Part shown: positions 35,701 through 48,452 of the stretch, piece after piece
Numbering within the stretch: position 1 is the first letter of the stretch
Layout of the letters: each line of letters opens with the position of its first letter
Origin: Struthidea cinerea
Lineage: Eukaryota > Chordata > Aves > Passeriformes > Corcoracidae
Reading direction: 5' to 3'
Assembly: GCA_013397865.1 (NCBI GenBank)
Contig: VZTI01001820.1
Coordinates: 900,721 to 964,720 of the forward strand
DNA length: 64,000 bases
The notes under the pieces: model-generated
What the model was told of the DNA's origin: nothing
Databases searched by the model: none
The model's input: the letters and a program-made list of their open reading frames with translations, nothing else
Program-made: the position numbers and the translations under genes

Positions 35701-37707
35701 AGTCACTGGAAAGCTGCAGTGTTCCTGTGTGGGATGTAATGGGTGCCGCATAAACCCAGGCTGCTACACTGCAGGTTAACTGTGAGCAGAGCAGAGATGA
35801 AGAAAGGAATTTAGCGTGGGCAAGAGGCACACCCTCTATTTTGGCAAGAAGCAGTTCACATTCTTACTCTGATTTACACTAGTTTATAGAGAAGGCTGAA
35901 CTGAGTTCTTGAAGCATGTGGTAGTGTTTAACTGTATAAAACTTGGAATCAGCTTCAAGTACTGCCTGTGGAGAGATCAAAGCTATTAAACTATATATTT
36001 TGTACATGAAATATCTATGATGAAGAAATAAATTCATCTCAGTAATAGCCAATAGGGAGAACTCTCTGAAAACAAAGGCTGGTGTGGTGACATCCCTCTG
36101 TTTACTCGTTTCGCAGGGAGATTGATTATTAGAACCCTCACTTTAACATAAACTCTGCAAAGGCTTGTGTACTTTGCTCGAAGCCACTTGTGCTCCTGAG
36201 GCTGAGGCCAAGGCACGTGCAGTGACGGAGCTGGGCTCTCCGGGCTCATGGCACCAGGGCAGCAGCTCTGCCTCCCTGGCCAGGGGAGGGATGGGGACTG
36301 CACCTTTCTTCTCGGTTACATGGGAAATACTTTCTTCCTGGTGCAGTCAGGCTGATATAACTGCCTCTGGCCATGTTTTTCCAAAAGGGAAAGAGGGATA
36401 AAAAAGCCTTTGCTTGGCTTTTTTTTGGCACATCAAATTGTTGCCTAGTCCAGATCAAGAAGAACCAAGGATGAACTGCAGTGCTTGTCCTAGAGAATCT
36501 GTGAAAGTCCAGGGTCCTTCTGCAACGCTTGGCACTGATGCTGACCTCCCAGCCATCACCATGGAGTTTTCTTTGCCACTGAGGATGGCAGCCATTTCCT
36601 CCACCATCCTCTTCTGAGACCTCCTCTCTCCCTCTCCCTGCTTGCTTTCCCTCACCTAGCGCAGTTCATCTTTCACATTCTGGTTATTTATCTGAAGCCT
36701 GCTCTCCAGGGCTGCCCCACGTGGCTATTTTAGTCATTTCCTCCAGCAAGTTCCTGCAATTGTTGGGCTGGCATTGTGTGAGTCACCCACCACACTTCCT
36801 CCCACGCTCCCTCCCAGATGGGAAAAGCCTCCTCCTGCTAGTTTTCCTTTGTTAACCAAGGCATCCTGAAACAATTCCACCTTTAACAGCACAAAGGCCA
36901 TGCCTGACTGTGGCAGCCAGGTGCTTTGCAGGACCAGAGCAGAGACACCATCAGAGCAGAGGACAACACTGAGCTGCCTGGCAAGTGGTGCAAGCAGGGA
37001 AAACCAGCTGGGCTGATCTGCCCCTTCCTTTTCTTCCTGCAGGTCCATGTTGTCACTCTGTCCCTGGGGCTTTGACTGGGAGTGAAGCCAGTTTTCAACC
37101 AGAGAGAGACCCAGACCTGGGCTTTGCAACTGCAAAGTGACCTTCCTCATGGCCTTTCCTGCCTGGAGGACACTTGCACATTGCACCCAGCATCTGCTTG
37201 CCCTAGCACCACCAAAAAACCCCAGACCAGACTGTCCACTTTAGTAGACACAAGGCACAACAATCTCTGCTGCTCAAAGCCACAAGTCCCTGTAAGCAGA
37301 GCCCTTTTGGTGACAGGGATGCTGGTGCTGACTGTCACCACTCTGTGATGGAGAGCAGGGCTGGCAGGAGCCATCCCGGCATGCTGTGTGTGCGCAGGGT
37401 GCTGGGAGGCTGCCCTGTGCATCTGGGCACCACATGGCCCTGGGAAATCACAGCTCACACCTGGCCACATGTTGGCTTGGCTTCCCAACAAATGAGATGC
37501 TAGCATGTGAGCACTGGAAGTACCTAAAATGTATGCAGGACAGGTGTCTGTGATGGGTGTGAGAAGCTGAAAAGCTTTAGCAGAGAAATTTTCCAGCTTT
37601 CTGCAGCATTCTGTGAGAGCTCTGTGTTTCTCATGAAAGCTATGAAAAACACTGCTACGGGTTTTTGTAAACTAATTCTTTATCTTGCACCTGCTGTTGT
37701 TCGGCAG
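29701..37707. other. Intergenic, no recognisable gene
   Basis: Eight kilobases without a nameable gene. It contains a 24-bp two-copy repeat (33103-33160) and a possible minus-strand CTCF-like core near 32166-32176. Possible splice-bounded open segments at 34208-34301 and 35582-35701 are discussed as rejected. Long open frames here (for example 177 residues at 30279-30812) look random. Confidence 0.5.
33103..33160. repeat. Two-copy 24-bp tandem repeat with a CTTCA tail
   Basis: Two near-identical copies of a TTAAATATA(T/A)CTTCG-type unit ending GTAACTTCAC, followed by further TTCAC units. Confidence 0.7.
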
Positions 37708-37710
37708 TGT

Positions 37711-37905
37711 TGTTACGGTATACTGAAGAAAATATTTTCAAATGAATGCTGTATAGCCTCCACCAATCATTTTAGGAGGTGGATGATCAATGACCAATGA
37801 CCTTATGCCATGCAGGCGACCCAAGTTATATAAACCGATTTATAATAACTTTCTTCCTGATCTCGGATTGTGTCGTTTCTCGCTGTTCTTGGTACAGCAG
37901 CGACA
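37711..37905 (+). mobile_element. LTR (class II ERV-like), short or truncated copy
   Basis: TGTTACGG... to ...CAGCAGCGACA, with a TATATAAA box at 37826-37833 and a GTCGTTT-containing 3' section. Its CAGCGACA terminus is the same as that of the solo LTR at 28512-28887, suggesting related families. No clear target-site duplication is seen, so the 5' boundary is uncertain. Confidence 0.55.
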
Positions 37906-40900
37906 GGTGTGTGTTTAAAATCTGAAGGAAACAGCCCAGCAAGGTTTTTTTACATTCTGTCGTGTTTCTTTTTGCTTGTTTGTTTTGCTTTGGGCTTTTT
38001 GTATGTTTTCATACAAAATAAAACCGCATTTTTTCACCCCTGAGTACCAGGCTGGTATGGCATTAACATTTTTGTCCCTGTAAGAGTGGCAATCATTGGC
38101 AAGTTTGAGCCTAACAACTCCTTCTGTTTATTTGATGGAGATGTACTGTTTTTCCCGCTTGTGCTGTGCTGGACAGACTAATCCTCAGTGATGCCCCTTG
38201 CAGACCAGCCTTGCCTGCATGCAAAGAAGTCTAGCACTATGTTTGTGGGAACATCACCTTTGGCCACAGGTCCTCCCTGGAAGTGCCCCAGGGCACACTC
38301 ACTTCTCTGTCCTGCCTTGCACTGCGTGTGGGTGAGGTGCAGCAAAGGGAGCCCTTTGGAATAAGCCCATGGGTGGGCACCGAGCCCCACAACAGCCAGG
38401 CAGGAGAAGGCACAGACAGCTCTCCAGAATGCTTTTCTGAAGCTGTCCCTGAAAGACCAGGGACGATACATGGGCTTTACACAGCTCCTCCTTTATACAA
38501 GAGGAAATCTGGCATTTCTCCCCCATTAATACCTGAGGATATTGGCTCAGCTGATGGTTTTTTGAGCTGCTTGTTAGGTCTGCTCTTCAGTGACATATTT
38601 CCCACTGGGAAGGTACTAAAATCACCACCCAGTTGCAGGGGATAATTAACATTTCTGCAGGAGAAACCCTGATGTTTCTCATTAGTACCAGTGCTATGTG
38701 TGGAAACCTGCACTTTGGAGGGAGCAGATGGCAAATGTGTCCCTCAAGAGCACTGGGAGAGGAGGAAGGCTGAACTGCCACCACCAGAAGCATCTGTCGG
38801 ATCTGTGCATGGGTAGCATTGTCCTGGGACAATCTGAGGCTTTTCTAGTACATGGAGACATGTCAGAAGGTGGAAGAAAAAGAAAGGAAAGGACTGTAGA
38901 AGGAACGCTTTAAAAAAGTGTCCCGTGAACAAAATCCTGTGTCTTCACTCAAATGCAGTGATCAGGTAGTGATGCAGGAGGAAGGTCGGGAGGGAATTTA
39001 TGAGCCATGGGTTGGGCGTGGCCTATCCTTCAGCATCTCGCAGCACAGGGCCATGAAGAACGACTGGTTTATGTCCCAGGGGTGGTGCATGGGTTCTTTT
39101 CAGTGCAAGTGCAAGGAGAAAGATCGCCTCTCCTAAACACTGTGTCCTTGCCCCACAAGGAACAGAGAGATACCCTGTACATATGAAAAGGCAGACAGCA
39201 CATCCAAATTACTTTTTTAATCTCTGGAGGCATCAATTCTCTCTCTACCACACAGATTCAAGGAAACTGTTGGCTCCAAGCCTGGTGCAACAGTGCAGCA
39301 GCACTGGGGTAATACACACAGACCTTTCCTTCCTTTGTCATTTCTCAGAGCATCTGGGATCTTATTTCCTAAAAAAAAATGAACCAAAATATGAAAATTA
39401 CCTAAAACTCATCAAAAGCAGGAGATTGGGAGGGCTGAATTTGCCTCCTCACACCTGTTTGGGGTTGTTCTACAGCTGTGACCTATCCTGCTTTCTGAAT
39501 TTGCTCCTCTAAAGCCTGTTGGGACAGTCATTGTAGGCAGGCTGCTGTGGGGCCCCAGAAACACTCTACTGAATTTGGTGCCACACAGGGCCAGCAGATT
39601 CCTGCTGAACTTCTCTCTGCACTCTTTCAGTAGGGCTACTGTGCTGTCACAGGAGCAAGAGCATTAAGGAATCTACTTCCTTCTGAATTTAATAGGCTTG
39701 AAATTGTGAAACCCTGGCGTTTGAGGTGAAGAGGTTGACGAGCTGTAAAATGTTTGTTTTACTCCCAGTCCTGCTTCCTGCAACACTTGGAACAGCAGAG
39801 ACAGTGAAGGATTCTTTCCCTTTTTATTCCTTATGCCCACAACCTCAAACCCTTGTCTTCTTCTCCAGGGCCATGGAGAAGAGGATTCCTGGAAGTATTT
39901 TTTTCCCCAAAGATGAGTTTCTTTGGTTCAGCCAACTGTTACTATGAGTTAACTATTATATATTAATATATATTAAATATAAAAATAAATATAAAAATAT
40001 AAAAATATCCAAGAAGTCACATCCCAAGCCTGCCTCACACCAAGCTCTAGTTTTGCTGATCTGCATCTACTACCTTGGTCAGTAGAGCAGGTATTTTAAC
40101 TCCTCAGGTAGTCACATTGACTATGAGACTGGAGCATCTCTCAATGCTGAAAGTGATTCTCACGCTACTTCCCTTCTACAGATGTGAGTGGAAAAATCAT
40201 AAGAGTAAGTGACTGGCCAAGGTCAAATGAATGTTTGCAGCAAACTGGTGTCTCCTGAACTGATTGTCACCAAAGACACTGCAAGACCTCAGCAGGACTG
40301 CACCTGCTAGGACCAGGATGCTCAGGGGTGACCCCTTACAGCCTCTGTGCATTTTAAAATGTGTATGCTTGCTCTGCTTTGAAGTCAGCTGTTTAAGCTA
40401 TAACGTTTTCTGGCACCGGCACAGGGATGCTCAACCTGACCTAATTTTACGGATCTTTCTCATCTATAACCTCTATGGTTTGTTGACTACAAGGATTGCT
40501 GCATTTCTCATTAGGGGTTAGAAATTATTTTTATGCTTTTGTTCACTCAGTGCAGAACACAGAGCAAAATCTTCCAGGTTATCCTTCTGTGTTGGCTGGG
40601 GCTGCAGTCCATGAAGAAGCAGCATCCTGCTGCAAAATCACCTCTTTTCTCTAAGAAAGATGAAACCAAGAAAAATGGGACCAGACCTACAGTATTCACA
40701 TCTAAAATTCTCCCCATGTTATCTCATTTTTTATGTAGAGTGCTCAAACTCAGGACTTCTTTAGTGAGGCCAGTTCTCTAAGCACGTAGCCATGAGCTAT
40801 TATTTCATCTCTTTCGTGCACCTTTGGATGGTGGAGCTGCCTCTCATGGGTGGGCAGTGGAGCTCTTGCTGATGTGTGTGACAGCACAGGGGCTCTGGGG

Positions 40901-41615
40901 TGTCTTTCCATTACCCCACCCTCGCTGTTGATCGTGGCAATGTTTTCCAGACCCCTTGGCACCAGCACAGGTTGTGCACTGTGGAGGGAGCAGGCAGCAT
41001 GTCCTCCAGCTGCCCTGCAGAGCCCTTCTCCCCAGCGCTCCAGCCAAGCCATCGCCCTCTTTCCAGGCTTACACCGGGAGGACGAGGAGGAGCAGCGCGG
41101 TGATCCTGCTCTATCTCTCCAAGGGATTGAATGCCCAAGCGGCAGCAAGATGAGGAGTGAGGCTGAGGTTACCACAAACCTGCCTCTCCCAGCAGCCAGC
41201 AGGCAGCGGAGGTCGTGTCCCATCTCTGGGACAGCGCTATTCCCAGCACGTCCTCATGTGCGCTCGGCTTTCCAGCCTGGGGCTCAACCCTGTTGCATCT
41301 TGTTGGTCCATTTTTCAGTCTCCTTGCTGACCTTTTTGGTGTCCCATGGCCATCCACAGGCAGGGGCTCTGCTGGGGACCCTCATCCACTCGTGGTGTGT
41401 GGTGCTCTGGGCACCACATCACAGAGCCCACAAGACGGTGATAAACAGCAGCACCACTACTATGGCCAAGATGCGCTGGGGGGCATTTCTATCCTTCATA
41501 CACCAGGATGCTTCCCCTTATTTGTTTACTTTTAAACAGCAACTTACTGTTTCTTATGGCAGAAGTAAAGGGGAAGGAGAGAATTGTGTCTGTTTCCATT
41601 AAGAAATACGTGATG
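37906..41615. other. Intergenic, no recognisable gene
   Basis: No gene or known repeat is recognised. It has an AT-rich stretch of TATAAAAA units near 39955-40010 and a GC-rich stretch at 40840-41420 with long random-looking open frames on both strands. Confidence 0.5.
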
Positions 41616-41912
41616 AAAGAAGGAAAGGGAGGAAGAAAAAGAGGAAGGGAGAAAGTGAGGAAGAGAGGAAGGTAGAAAGAAAGAAAAAGAAAAAGAAAAA
41701 GAAGAAAAAGAAAAAGAAAAAGAAAAAGAAAAAGAGAAAAAGAAAAAGAAAAAGAAAAAGAAAAAGAAAAAGAAAAAGAAAAAGAAAAAGAAAAAAAGAA
41801 AAAGAAAAAGAAAAAGAAAAAGAAAAAGAAAAAGAAAAAGAAAAAGAAAAAGAAAAAGAAAAAAAAAGAAAGAAAAAAAAAGGAAAAGGAAAAAGAAAAA
41901 GAAGAAAAAGAG
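41616..41912. repeat. Polypurine microsatellite, mainly (AAAAAG)n
   Basis: Nearly 300 bases of almost uninterrupted purine. The first 80 bases are mixed AG-rich, then mostly AAAAAG hexamers with some shorter or longer units. The minus-strand open frame across it is a Phe/Leu/Ser run without biological meaning. Unit counts may be affected by sequencing or assembly slippage. Confidence 0.95.
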
Positions 41913-42578
41913 CAACTATTAATTAAGCCTAGGATTTCACAAATACCTTCTCAGAGGCTTCTGGTGAAGATCAAGTGTAATAAAACATGAAATGTTTAGT
42001 GTGTCCTCTCAAAAGGGATTTGATCTTTACATTTGAAAAAGGGATGAGACTTAAAGATTAAACAGATCTTTTTAATATCCAGCTTCAGTTACTCAAAATA
42101 ACGATGCAGTCTGCAGCAACTGAAGAATTTGCATGTGGGGGATTAGGCAGAGTGTTTAGACATTAGGGACAGAGCGCAGGTCTGCGGAAGCTGTGCCGTA
42201 TTGCAGGTGTCACTGAGGGAGACACAGAGAGACCTGGGAGGAGAAACACTGTCAGCCAAAATGGGTGGGGCAGGAGAAAAGTGACCATATCTATGAAGAA
42301 GGGCTGGGTAATATTCAGGTGTGGTGGCCTCATAGTTTCCCAGTTGGCCGTCAAGCGAACAACACATCCTACTACATTGCTGTGGTACCTCTCTGTATAC
42401 AGGGAAGCTCAGGAGTCTTCCCAAAGGACTCTGCGGAGTCCCTCCTGCCCCAGATAGTGTATTCAAGCAGGAGATACCATGCTATAGGTATGCATATTTA
42501 TATACACAAAGGCATGCATATTAAAAGAGAGAATGTGTGATGCGTTTCTCAGGCAGATAAAAAATAATTCAAAAGACA

Positions 42579-42976
42579 GAATCATAGAATGGTTTGGGTA
42601 GGAAGGGACCTTCAAAGGTCATCTAGTCCAACCCCCCTGCAGTGAGCTGGGACATCTTCAACTTTATCATGGTGCTCAGAACCCTGTCCAATATGGTCCT
42701 GAATGTTTCCAGGGTTGGGGCATCTACCACCCCTCTGGGCAACTTGTTCCAGTGTTTCACCAACCTCCTAATAAAAAATTTCTTCCTTCCAATGTTTAAA
42801 AACATTGCCCCTTGTCCTATCGCAACAGGCCCTGCTTAAATGTGTGTCCCCATCTTTCTCAGATGATAGACCCGCTTCAAGTACTGAAAGGCCACTAAGA
42901 CCTTCTTGGAGCCTTCTCCAGCTGAACAACCCCAGTTCTCAAAGTCTTTCCACATGGAAGAGGAGTTCCATCCCTA
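42579..42976 (-). mobile_element. CR1 LINE 3' end, antisense
   Basis: Classic antisense CR1 terminus: AATCATAGAATGGTTTGGGT, then GGAAGGGACCTTCAAAGGTC and CATCTAGTCCAACCCCC, then GGGCAACTTGTTCCAGTGTT. It appears to be less diverged than the other CR1 copies in the window and is 5'-truncated. Confidence 0.92.
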
Positions 42977-45900
42977 TGTAAGAAGAAAGGGAAAATCACA
43001 ACATCCCCAGTTTGAGAAAATGAAGGGTTAAAAGAGAGGGATGCCCCTGTTGCCACAAACCCTTCTTTTTTTCTGCTTTTAAGCAAGAAAACCGTGAGAT
43101 GAGTACAGGTCATGTCAGAGCCAGCACTTTGTTTCTCTAAACGCCTCTAGGAGAGCTTAACTAATGTGATGTGGCAGCAGCACGAGGCACAGCACAGAGC
43201 CCTGCCGTGGTAGAGACCAGACAAACATGGCCAGAGCTGTGGGGATGCCAGACTTCTCTGCTGCCCTGGCTGAAGCCCCTTTTTCACTTCAGTCTTTCCT
43301 AAACAATGCATTTATAGTGTTTGGCCTGGGAAAACAGGCTTGTCTGACCTTCTGTGAAGTTGATTTCAGACCTTTTTTCCAAGTACAGCTCTGTGCCATT
43401 TTTGTGTCTGAATGAGCAGTAAGTACCTACATGGGAAAAAGGTGGGGTTGTCTCAGTCAAGAAAATAAGCCTTCCCCAGTCTTTCCACAACATTCCAGTT
43501 TCAATTGTGTCCCTTTTTTGTTCTGTGGAGCAAAACCCTGAATGATTTCAGTCATTTCCCTTTCAAAATAATTGCTTTCCTGATGCAGCTCTGGACAGCC
43601 CAAGCAAAGAAGTGTTTTTCTTTCCAGCAGCCCTGGCGAAGGAGTGGCAGATACTGCAAATGGAGTCCTGGTGAGCTCAGCATTACTAATGCCCATCAGA
43701 TCCAGTTCTCATCACTGTATTGCAGCAACTTGCAAATTTTAAAATGCACTAAAGCCAGTGAAACCTGTCTTCAGTTTACCATTTAGATTTGCCAAATACA
43801 GAATCAGAAGACACTCTTATACACATTTGCTCTGACTTCCCAGGCAGCTCAGGCCAGAGGTTCTCTGAATTAATTTGCCTTCGAACTGGAATATTTCTGT
43901 TTAAAAATGCATTGTAGGAAAATTTCTGGGGTTTGAAAATCCATCCCAGTTTATGCTAAACCTCTCCCATGTTTGGTTAATGTCATTCCTAAAACACCTT
44001 CCCTTTGATCTACAACCCCCATCCTCTGACATCCAGCTCCAGATTTTGCTGCACTTTGTGTTCCAGATTGGTGAGCTCTCTTCATCGCATTATTCTCTTT
44101 AGCTTCACTTACAGTGGGCTTTGCCTTGCCTTCCTTTGGGTAACTGCAGTGAGAATGTCTCCAGCAGAGCAAGTCACCTTGTATAAAGAGCAAGGCTCTT
44201 TATACTCAGTTGAGGGAAACAGGTACTTTGAGGATACATTTTTGTCACTTGTTTTAGACCTCTCCTTTAGGAGGAGAATTACACCCCTAAAGTGCTTATT
44301 TTCTTTGCATTGGCTTCAAAGGGAGCCTGAAGGATAAGTTTAAATTATATCTGTGCTTCATCAGATGAGAACCACCCAAGAAGGCAGTGATCCCAGCCTT
44401 CTGAATTCATCACTGACAAGGTCCAAAACCACTCTGAGAGCCTCAAAAGCTGTTTTACAAAGCATAGTTACCACTCCTTGCAGTTATGCCCATCACACTT
44501 CCTCAATGCTTCACAGCTTCCCAAACCCTTCCTGCAGTGGCTGCTGCTACGATTCACAAGATCCCACCACATCCCTCTATCCCAGCAGTCCGAGCTGGGG
44601 AGTGAGCTCCCTACCCATGATGAGGGTGTGGCATTGTTGTCTTTTCAGGGTTTGTTTTTACTGTGTCTGTGAAGAGCTCCGGGGTCTGTTTAGCAGCCCC
44701 GTGTTTGCTGACACCTCAATAAGCATGACCTGCTCCTGGGGATGGCACGGCCGCTCGTCCCCTGCAAGACAGCTCTGCTATGCTACCCCCACCTCCCCAC
44801 CCAAAACACTGGGATGCACTGACGGCAGGAAATAAAAAGAGAGATATTATTGAGTCAAGGCCAGAATGGAGTTTCCTCATCTCTCAGAGAGAACAGTCTC
44901 ACTAAAGGGAAAGCTTGGTGTGGCTGGGTGAGCCCTGAGCAGAGATTAGTATCTGGGAAAGATGGTTTCTGCAGGGAAACACCATCTTCCTGCTGGCACA
45001 GCAGGTGCACATCTGGCCTCCTTCATGTCCCTTGGCAGAGGCAGGTGGCTCTGCAGCTGCAGTGACACCAGAGATGGCTCTGACCACTGCTCCTGCCCCT
45101 GGGGACAGGCGCTGGAGCTGCTGGGCAGCAGTGGTGTATCCCTCCCTCCCTGCTTTCCCTGGACTGTTATTTCCCTTCATCACTCTGTTCCAGGTGTTCT
45201 TTCTGGAGAGCCTTTTTCCTGGACACCCTTTGCCTGCACCATTTATGTGTGCTTTCACCTCATCTAAAAATGCCTGTTCTCTCCTAGGCCTTTCTCTGGG
45301 ACACTGTGGAGAAGAAGCAAGCAAACACACTGACTGAGACCAAAACAAGAGGGTCTCATTTTCCTTCCCCTCATCAGCTCTTGGGACTATTTAATACTTC
45401 TGAAAATTCAGAGAAATCCTTGCTTGCTGTGGGGCTGTGTCTAGTTCTCTGCTGGGTCCCCAGACTGCTTCACATTCCCGTGGCAGCTAAGGGAAGGAAG
45501 AGAAGTTCTCTTCATTCCCAACCAGGAGTGCCTGCCTACACCTTAGTCCAGCCTCCAGGCAAACATCCATGCCTACATGAAGGACTGGAATTGCCACCTC
45601 TGCAAATCAGCAGAGAAATGTGCAGAGCAGAAGGGAGAACAAAAAAAGACCATAAATTCTCTGTAAGTGGATGGTTCACATACTTGGAATGAGCACCTGG
45701 AGAGATTGCTGACACCCCATCTATCCAGGCAGCTTCAGGCACTTCAGAGCAAACAGCACAGATCCAGCTGAGAGACATCTGCCTTCCCAGCCTAGAAAGC
45801 TAGCCCTGTCCCTGCCAGTCCTGTCCCCTCCAGCCTTATATCCCTACATCCTGCCTCCTCCAGCCCTGTCCCTTCTAGAGCTGTCCCTCAGTCCTTAACC

Positions 45901-47281
45901 TTACCCTTGAAAACCCAGCTCTGCTGTCTGCTGGGTTTTCCCATTTAAATGCATGAAATGTGATGTACAGAAACACGTTGTCAGCTGGGCTCATTTTGGC
46001 TACCTGGGGTGGAGGTGAAGGGTGGCTTGGTGAGAGGTGGAGGATGAACAGCTGGGAACCAAAGTGCTCCCTTCACTTGCGTCATGGGGGTGAGGGTGAG
46101 TTGGCATCACCAGCTTGTGTTCTGCTGGTTACTGGGGTTTAACATCCACCTCTGGGAGAAGGGGGCTTGGCTGAGCCTGACCCACAGCCAGCAGCAGAAG
46201 GCAGAGCTGAGAGCCCCTGCAGTACCAGGGACCTCGTGAGGGCTGGCCCACCCAGCTCCAGGCCACAGCTCTCCCATGGGACACAGCATACACAGCCCTA
46301 CTGTCTTGTCTCCCACCACTGGTGTTCACATGGGCAAGGAGAAACTTCAGCCTGTTCGTAAAAGTAGTAGTGGATTTTATATATATTAATATAAGACAAC
46401 ATCACTGTCACAGAACTGCTGATTGTTTTCTTCCTGGCCTGGCTTTGACAGAGATTCCTGTCTATTGACAGGAAAAGTTCCATTGAACTTTTTCCCCATT
46501 AGTTTTACTACCAATTCATCCCATACTGACTTTCCATCAGCTGTGTCTTAGCTTTTGCTTTTACACAGTTCTTCAGTAGCAGAGAATTTCTTTAAGAGGT
46601 AAACAAAACCATCATTGTCTGGAATTATTTGTTGCTATTTTTTCCATATGTTTTTCATCATTGATCCATGGGAAAGTGGATTGTTTTGTTTTAAAAACAT
46701 GTCTGTTGAGGTAAAGTTAAAAGGAAATCAAACAACCTGCTGGAGAAAAGTCTTGAAGGCAATGAAGGTTCCCAACCAGTGATGCTTCCTTCCTTGCTAA
46801 GAAAATCTCCACCAATGAAGCAGCTGTTGAGCACAAGTCTGGGGAAAGGCATTCCCCCAGTCACCTCATAATACAGATCTGGTAGGTCTGAGTCTTTGCT
46901 CTTCCAGTTATTTCCTTGTGTGTGTAATTAGCATTGATCCTGATATATACAGCAGTCCTTAAGAAGGATAATAACTGCTAAGTAAATTGCATTGTTATGC
47001 ACAAGTCTGTTATGTGTGTCTTTCTCAAAGACAAACCTTAAGGCTTAATGTATGTTTGTATAAAGACACCACACCTCCTCGAATAACTGGGGAGAATACT
47101 GAGAGTGAAGCTGTTACTCCAAGAGATCCCATTTTAAAAGGTCCACCTTTGCTGCAGTGCCTGGTGCAGAGCATGAACACGTTCATTGCAGGCACCAAGA
47201 CATGGAGACAGGGCAGGTGGTTTGGGTGGGGGTTGTAAAGAGCGGCACAGATAGAAAAGGGTGAGTGAAGTAAGAGCAAAC
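42977..47281. other. Intergenic, no recognisable gene
   Basis: No gene, RNA gene or known repeat is recognised. A loose repetition of CCTGTCCCCTCCAG-like words lies at 45806-45900. Confidence 0.5.
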
Positions 47282-47437
47282 CTCAGGTATGGATACGCGC
47301 AGTGTTCCTTTGCGAGAAGCGTGGCTGCCTGTCTCTAAGGCAGAGTCCACAGAGGTGAAGGACACTCTTTCACATTTCCATTGAGCTGCGTATATTGAAG
47401 GGCCTTTCAAATCCATCCCAATTGTCAAAGGCACTTT
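47282..47437 (-). CDS. Candidate open segment, possible exon, unknown gene
   Basis: A 52-codon phase-0 open segment on the minus strand reading KVPLTIGMDLKGPSIYAAQW and on to an IPE end at a GTTTGC donor. It has several CpGs in a CpG-poor setting. The VPLTIGMDLKGP piece faintly recalls the strand pattern of ASH/Hydin-type domains of ciliary proteins. Both splice sites are weak, so this may be chance. Confidence 0.2.
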
Positions 47438-48022
47438 CTTTTCAGATAACCCAAGCTAACATAATGCAGCAGCCTCAGGCTGAATCCCAGCTGAGAGCAG
47501 AGTCAGGTCAGTTATGTTACTTCAGTTTGTGATTGTCCTCAGAAGTCCTTCATAAACTGTACCTAAGGTAGCTTGCAGGTGGCAATGCATGCTGATTTGT
47601 GAGGAAGGATTTTCATGCTAAATGGATGATATAGAAATCCTATCAGCAGGGAAAGTGCAAGAACACATCATTACTCTCTCCCTGCAATCAGTGGGTTGGG
47701 TAGAGCTCATTAGATATTGGCCCTTCATTAGATGCCGTTCCCTACACATCAGCTTTTATTTTCCTCTGTCCAAAGTGACCAACAGTGGCACATTCCTTGG
47801 AGATCCCCTGCCTGATGTGACCAGCTTGAGGTGGTGGCTCCCAGCTTACAGGCAGTGGGTCCGTGAGCCCTGTGGCCACAAGGAGAGCAGGATTTCTGCA
47901 GCATCACATGCATGCAGCACATGGGAAAGACAGTCAGTACCTTCGGTATAAAGCACTTAATGATCTGGGCTGCTTTCTAATTAATTGTCTATTTAATAAT
48001 AACAATAATAATACTGGACTAA

Positions 48023-48037
48023 TTTATTATTTTTATT
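48023..48037 (-). terminator. Tandem poly(A) signals after the candidate minus-strand exon
   Basis: Two AATAAA hexamers on the minus strand (48032-48037 and 48023-48028) lie 40-55 bases after the stop of the open frame ending at 48077. The region is AT-rich, so chance occurrence is possible. Confidence 0.4.
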
Positions 48038-48076
48038 AGTATAACAGAAAGCACAATACAGAAATGTTAATTATGT

Positions 48077-48452
48077 TTATTTTGCATGGGAAAAAAGTGA
48101 AGCAGAGATGGGTGGAATGCTTTCTTCAATGTCATACTTCAGTTTACTTTCAGATCTGGAAATAAAATCTGTTTTCCAAGTATTGGTCCAACCTGGAGCT
48201 GCCAGGTCCTCTGATGGGGTTTTCTGAGTGCTTATGACTGCTTCAATGACTTTCCCATTGCAGCACTTCCAGAAACTGAAGGAAACCACTTCTGGGCCAG
48301 GGTTAACATACTTCAGTTGAAGGTCACAGTAAAAATCAGCTACTTGATAAGGATTTTCTCCAGGCGAGCTGGTGGACTGTCTCATGGCAGTGAACAGAGC
48401 AAACCCTGTTCTCTGGATGATTTTCAGGCCCTCCAAGGACATGTTTTCTATT
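48077..48452 (-). CDS. Candidate terminal exon, minus strand; C-terminus loosely like an AKAP28 (AKAP14-type) domain
   Basis: A 125-codon open frame on the minus strand starting after a TTTCATTTCAG acceptor and ending at TAA, with poly(A) signals just beyond. Its composition is protein-like rather than random. From memory, the stretch with NPYQVADFYCDLQLKYV, then PGPEVVSF, and later WKTDFISRSESKLKYDIEES resembles the end of AKAP14, a ciliary A-kinase anchoring protein, which has PIVVSY then a FRENW...K...MES pattern. That would suggest an axonemal protein. The domain resemblance is weak and unverified. The upstream neighbour exon would be 49118-49171, in phase. It could also be a chance frame. 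Confidence 0.42.

Noticed and set aside
35582..35701. Plus-strand open segment after a very strong acceptor, ending in a stop (possible terminal exon)
   Set aside because: Only 39 codons, no close poly(A) signal until about 36026, and no family recognised. Phase fit to 25951-26127 may be chance.
39346..39512. Plus-strand open segment after a TCATTTCTCAG acceptor, ending in a stop
   Set aside because: No family and no phase partner. Such frames are expected by chance in a 50-kb interval.
40850..41602. Longest open frame in the window, 250 residues on the plus strand
   Set aside because: Pro/Ser/Leu/His-rich composition with overlapping long frames on the other strand in a GC-rich stretch. 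No domain, splice or start support.
41544..41915. 123-residue minus-strand open frame
   Set aside because: It is only the polypurine microsatellite read as Phe/Leu/Ser.
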